Below are positions 5,921-7,874 of a stretch of DNA of 7,874 bases, one piece after another; within the stretch, counting starts at the first letter, position 1; the number at the start of each line of letters is the position of its first letter. The notes beneath the pieces are model-generated. The model was not told where the DNA came from and made no database searches. It saw nothing but the letters and a program-made list of their open reading frames with translations. The stretch covers positions 1 through 7,874 of the forward strand of contig JBEVDW010000440.1 in assembly GCA_040513115.1 (NCBI GenBank). The letters run 5' to 3'. Source of the stretch: DATELY01 sp040513115. GTDB lineage: Bacteria > Pseudomonadota > Gammaproteobacteria > Steroidobacterales > Steroidobacteraceae. A program made the position numbers and the translations under genes.

Positions 5921-6987
5921 CGGCATTCATCGTTCTATGTGCCGCCATGGCGCTCATGGCGGTGGTCTGGGTTGCCTGGCCGCTGCTGCGTCCTGCCGCG
6001 AGCGTGGAGGCCACAGGCACGCGTACCGAGCGTCGCGTGCTCGCCGCCTTGCTCGCCGTGATCATTCCGCTCGCCGCCGCGGGTTTGTATGCGACGCTGA
6101 GCACATGGAAGTGGAACGATGCGAACGTGTCGCAGGCCATGGAGATGAGCGAACAATTGCGCGAGATGCAGGCTCGCGTGCGCCAGGATCCACAAGACCT
6201 CGAGGGTTGGCAGCAGCTCGGACGCGCGTACCTGACGCTCGGTCAATTCAGGAGCGCGATCACCGCGTATGAAAATGCCTATCGGCTGACGGGTGGCCGG
6301 GAACCCGACGTGACGACCGCGCTCGCCGAAGCGCTCGTGTTGAGCGACGAGTCGGCGTTGCAGGGCAGGGCAGGCGAATTGTTCGAAGACGCGCTCAAGC
6401 GCGCACCGTCCCAACCGAAGGCGCTGTTCTATTCCAGCCTCGGTGCCATGCGCAGCGGCAAGCTCGAGCTCGCGCGGGATCGCTTCAAGCTCCTGCTCAG
6501 CCAGAATCCGCCCGAACAGATGCGCTCCATCCTCGAACGGCAGGTCCAGGATCTGGAGGCTCAGATCAACGCCGGTCCGCAAGCCGATGTCGCCACGCCT
6601 GCATCCGGTCCCGCAGCGGCGCAGGCCAAGCGTGTAGTGAAAGTGTCCATCACGGTTGCTGCGGCTATTCGACAGCAGCTACGCGAACCGCTGACACTCT
6701 TTATACTCGCCCGCGATCCAGCCGCTGGCGGGCCGCCCTTGGCTGTCGAGCGTCACAATTCGAGCGAGCTGCCACTCACCGTCGAGCTGAGCGCCGCGGA
6801 TGCCATGTTGCCATCGCGTACCATTGACACCGTGGGGGCGGCACAGATCGTGGCGCGGTTGTCGCGCAGCGGCACGCCACAACAACAGAGCGGTGATTTC
6901 TTCGGTGAAGCGCAGTTGCAGTTCGATGCGAACAAAGCCACTCAACAATACAGCGTCGCTGTCGTTATCGACCGCAGCGTGCCCTGA
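5917..6987 (+). CDS. ccmI: CcmI, TPR apocytochrome c chaperone
   Basis: A 356-residue inner-membrane protein that binds the C-terminal helix of apocytochromes c and delivers them to the ligation complex. Two membrane helices (about 3-24 and 41-62) flank a basic cytoplasmic loop, the CcmI-1 part. A periplasmic TPR region follows: one clear repeat at about 94-126 (WQQLGRAYLTLGQF) and further helical repeats to about 215. An Ala/Pro/Gln-rich linker (about 220-238) leads to a beta-rich C-terminal domain (240-356) of the kind found at the end of gammaproteobacterial CcmI/CycH proteins, with ILARDP, PLAVER and SGDFFGEAQ segments. The GTG start overlaps the ccmH stop (GTGA), placing helix 1 right at the N-terminus. 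It is the last clear ccm gene. Confidence 0.93.
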   Translation: MTAFIVLCAAMALMAVVWVAWPLLRPAASVEATGTRTERRVLAALLAVIIPLAAAGLYATLSTWKWNDANVSQAMEMSEQLREMQARVRQDPQDLEGWQQLGRAYLTLGQFRSAITAYENAYRLTGGREPDVTTALAEALVLSDESALQGRAGELFEDALKRAPSQPKALFYSSLGAMRSGKLELARDRFKLLLSQNPPEQMRSILERQVQDLEAQINAGPQADVATPASGPAAAQAKRVVKVSITVAAAIRQQLREPLTLFILARDPAAGGPPLAVERHNSSELPLTVELSAADAMLPSRTIDTVGAAQIVARLSRSGTPQQQSGDFFGEAQLQFDANKATQQYSVAVVIDRSVP

Positions 6988-7002
6988 ACATGAATGCCTT
7001 CC

Positions 7003-7874
7003 ATGACTGAGACGTTCGACCGGCTGCCGTCGATGATCCCCGCCTATGCGCGGGTCATCACGAGCAAGAAGCCCTACTACGCACCGGACGTGTCCGGTGT
7101 ACAGCCGTTCGGCGTGGAAGCGCGTTCGATCGTCATCTCGCCGCGCCATGTGCGGCGCTATCGCGAAGCCTGCATCATGGCGCCGTCCGAAACCGTGCCG
7201 GTCAGTTTCCCGCATGTGCTGTCGATGCCCTTGCACATGCAACTGTTCGTCGCTGCAGGCTTTCCCGTGAAGGTCCTGGGGCTGATTCATTTGCGCAATT
7301 CCATTCGTGCGCTCAAGCCCGTGCCGACGGGCCGTGAGTTGCAGCTGCGTGTGGACTTCGAGAGCGTGCGGCAAACAGAGATCGGTCAAGAGTACGACCT
7401 CGTCACGCGTTTTCGCGATCGTGGCGAGGTGATCTGGGAGGAGGTGAGCACGATGTTCGCGCGCAATCCCAATCCCAACCCCGCGGGCAAGCGCGAACGG
7501 TTGGATCGCTCCACGCATCCGAACGATGACTCAGTGAGGAAAGTCACTGCCGACATCGATGTAAAGACGGGCTGGCGCTATGCGAAGGTCAGCGGCGACT
7601 TCAATCCGATTCACTTGACGGCGCGGACCGCGAAGATATTTGGTTTCAAGCAGGCCGTTGCACACGGCATGTGGTCGATGGCGCGTTGTCTGGCGGAGGC
7701 GGAGCCTTTGCTGCCGCCCGGCAAGATCCGCGTCGATACGCAATTCAAGCTGCCCGTCTACCTGCCCTCACAGGCGCTCGTGCGCGTTTGGCCATCGAGC
7801 ACCGGGCTCGACATCTCCATGGCGACACCGCGTGGCGATCGCTTGCATCTCGCCATGCAGGTGCATCGGGAAGG
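7003..7874 (+). CDS. MaoC-like dehydratase / (R)-specific enoyl-CoA hydratase family protein, cut by the right edge
   Basis: 290 codons are visible with no stop. The C-terminal half has the hydratase-2 motif: Y-A-K-V-S-G-D199-F-N-P-I-H204 with an alanine further on, followed by GFKQAVAHGMW, the pattern of MaoC-type hot-dog enzymes. D199 and H204 are the expected catalytic pair. The N-terminal half, lacking the motif, fits a degenerate hot-dog, giving the double hot-dog form. Members hydrate or dehydrate 2-enoyl-CoA/3-hydroxyacyl thioesters in fatty acid, PHA or steroid side-chain metabolism; the substrate cannot be told from sequence. An in-frame ATG at 6994 is an alternative start; neither has a clear Shine-Dalgarno site. 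It follows ccmI by 15 bases (6 with the earlier start), so it may be read from the ccm transcript, though it has no known role in cytochrome maturation. Confidence 0.88.
   Translation, partial: MTETFDRLPSMIPAYARVITSKKPYYAPDVSGVQPFGVEARSIVISPRHVRRYREACIMAPSETVPVSFPHVLSMPLHMQLFVAAGFPVKVLGLIHLRNSIRALKPVPTGRELQLRVDFESVRQTEIGQEYDLVTRFRDRGEVIWEEVSTMFARNPNPNPAGKRERLDRSTHPNDDSVRKVTADIDVKTGWRYAKVSGDFNPIHLTARTAKIFGFKQAVAHGMWSMARCLAEAEPLLPPGKIRVDTQFKLPVYLPSQALVRVWPSSTGLDISMATPRGDRLHLAMQVHRE

Noticed and set aside
6990..7010. Six-codon open frame (MNAFHD) overlapping the maoC-like start
   Set aside because: No ribosome-binding site and too short to support as a leader peptide; its ATG is probably chance.
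6679..7518. 279-codon minus-strand open frame across the ccmI end and the maoC-like gene
   Set aside because: Both sense genes carry clear family motifs; the antisense product has none and no ribosome-binding site was seen.

Overview
The window reads as a GC-rich proteobacterial chromosome segment, most likely gammaproteobacterial (inferred from the ccmABCDEFGHI gene order and the resemblance of the proteins to gammaproteobacterial System I; I cannot name a genus). Almost all of it is one rightward operon for System I (Ccm) cytochrome c maturation, which attaches heme b covalently to CXXCH motifs of apocytochromes c in the periplasm.

Layout. Positions 1-109 hold the 3' side of a leftward tRNA gene and possibly the start of a leftward gene running off the left edge (81 to 1). 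A complete tRNA-Leu(UAA) lies at 110-196 on the minus strand. The 106-bp gap 197-302 separates it from the divergent ccm operon. It carries a good -10 hexamer for the tRNA, a weaker candidate -10 for ccm, and a very G-rich stretch that serves as the ccmA ribosome-binding region. From 303 to 6987 come ccmA, ccmB, ccmC, ccmD, ccmE, ccmF, ccmG, ccmH and ccmI, with neighbouring genes overlapping by 1 or 4 bases or separated by 2. ccmD (56 codons plus stop) is easy to miss because of its size. From about 7003 to the right edge runs a MaoC-like (R)-specific enoyl-CoA hydratase/dehydratase-type gene, cut by the window end.

How the genes work together. CcmA (ATPase) and CcmB, with CcmC and CcmD, load heme onto the histidine of the chaperone CcmE and release it as holo-CcmE. 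CcmG and CcmH are thioredoxin-like or CXXC proteins that keep the apocytochrome cysteines reduced. CcmI (TPR domain) binds the apocytochrome, and CcmF with CcmH/CcmI performs the ligation. The key residues I could check are present and mostly at the same numbers as in the E. coli proteins as I remember them: CcmC H60 and H184, CcmE H123, CcmF H172/H260/H302/H491, CcmG C74/C77, CcmH C49/C52. The pathway therefore looks intact and functional. CcmH and CcmI are separate genes here, unlike the fused CcmH of E. coli.

I see no mobile element, CRISPR array, broken gene or clearly new system. The points most worth a second look are the fatty-acid/CoA-type gene placed right behind ccmI, the possible leftward gene with a strong ribosome-binding site behind the tRNA, the G-rich ccmA leader, and the WCAGC active site in CcmG.
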